This document shows, piece after piece, positions 5,132-5,309 of a stretch of DNA of 5,309 nt. Below the pieces are notes generated by a model, which saw only the letters and a list, made by a program, of their open reading frames with translations, did not search any database and was not told where the DNA came from. Position 1 is the first letter of the stretch. Every line of letters starts with the position of its first letter. The DNA is taken from contig CAZGPZ010000075.1 of NCBI GenBank assembly GCA_964527385.1, positions 1-5,309 of the forward strand, read 5' to 3'. The stretch is from JANWHZ01 sp964527385 (GTDB lineage: Bacteria; Patescibacteriota; Saccharimonadia; Saccharimonadales; UBA4665). Position numbers and translations under genes: made by a program.

Positions 5132-5254
5132 AAGTCTTCTCCTGTAGTTTAGTGTTTAGGAAAAGGAGCAGGACCGGTCCGCCGTTAGGCGGAGGCGAAT
5201 GTACTTCGCCAGGTCCGTTGAGAAAAAACTTCTGGTTTTGTCTCAAGCCTTCGG
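5132..5254 (+). ncRNA. Structured RNA or tRNA leader, family unrecognised
   Basis: About 120 bases lie between the predicted transcription start and the initiator tRNA, and they fold well. CTCCT (5139-5143) can pair with AGGAG (5164-5168). GGACC (5171-5175) pairs with GGTCC (5212-5216), enclosing two perfect six-pair hairpins: TCCGCC/GGCGGA (5178-5193) and GGCGAA/TTCGCC (5194-5210). The result is a compact three-way junction. A further hairpin joins TTGAGA and TCTCAA (5218-5246) and continues inward with AAAAC/GTTTT. It has no open frame of note and no T-run that would separate it from the tRNA. It may be a processed leader, an independent small RNA, or a regulatory element. It lacks SRP RNA, T-box and tmRNA hallmarks. 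The helices are seen directly; the function is unknown. Confidence 0.45.
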
Positions 5255-5309
5255 CGCGGGGTGGAGCAGCGGCAGCTCGCATGGCTCATAACCATGAGGT
5301 CCCAGGTTC
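5255..5309 (+). tRNA. Initiator tRNA-fMet (CAT), cut off by the window end
   Basis: The sequence starts CGCGGGG-TG-GAGC, has a short D loop AGCGGCA, the D-stem partner GCTC, anticodon stem CATGG/CCATG with loop CTCATAA, then AGGTC, and ends in the T arm at TTC. The initial C, typical of the unpaired C1-A72 of bacterial initiators, together with the G30-G31/C39-C40 pairs and CAT anticodon, identify it as the formylatable initiator. About 20 bases of the 3' end lie outside the window, so C1-A72 cannot be confirmed. The usual third G-C pair (29-41) is T-A here. It is transcribed from the consensus promoter at 5097-5125. Confidence 0.93.

Noticed and set aside
5151..5216. SRP (4.5S) RNA or T-box in the leader of tRNA-fMet
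   Set aside because: A GGAA followed by GGAGCAGG superficially recalls the SRP domain IV loop, but the closing pairs and the GCAGCC side are missing. No T-box AGGGTGG-type sequence or antiterminator is present.
5139..5216. A further tRNA suggested by GTAGTTTAGTG at 5144-5154
   Set aside because: The D-arm resemblance is superficial. No D stem, anticodon arm or T arm can be formed at tRNA spacing.

Overview
The window looks like a piece of a small bacterial genome of the Candidate Phyla Radiation type, most likely Candidatus Saccharibacteria (TM7). This is an inference from gene content and style: an Asp-Asp variant of the Dus N-terminal motif, a GT4 trehalose-synthase-like glycosyltransferase, a small membrane-anchored G5-domain protein, a short DivIC/FtsB protein, compact spacing, and several genes that lack Shine-Dalgarno sites. 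TGA is used as an ordinary stop (divIC and the G5 gene), so the glycine-recoding lineages Gracilibacteria and Absconditabacteria are unlikely. No mobile element, CRISPR array or phage gene is visible.

Layout. Positions 1-131 hold the unrecognised end of something upstream, finishing in a terminator-like hairpin. A plus-strand pair follows: an unrecognised 160-residue protein that appears to be made from a leaderless GTG-start mRNA, then a tRNA-dihydrouridine synthase (dus). Dus runs tail to tail, with a 2-bp gap, into a large minus-strand GT4 glycosyltransferase. Upstream of that gene on the same strand lie a G5-domain membrane protein with a near-consensus extended -10 placed for leaderless translation, a complete tRNA with anticodon CAT, and a decayed tRNA-like sequence. 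The strand then switches back to plus for divIC/ftsB. A perfect consensus sigma-70 promoter overlaps the divIC stop codon and drives about 120 nt of highly structured, unrecognised RNA leading into an initiator tRNA that the window end cuts off.

Themes. The right-hand end is translation-centred: three tRNA or tRNA-like units, all with CAT at the anticodon position, lie within 1 kb around a cell-division gene. Dus is also a tRNA-modification enzyme. The two central genes concern the cell envelope or carbohydrates: a probable cytoplasmic trehalose-type glycosyltransferase and an anchored extracytoplasmic G5 protein. The items most worth a second look are the structured leader before tRNA-fMet, the tRNA pseudogene, the shared leaderless-start geometry, and the Glu-to-Asp change in the GT4 EX7E motif.
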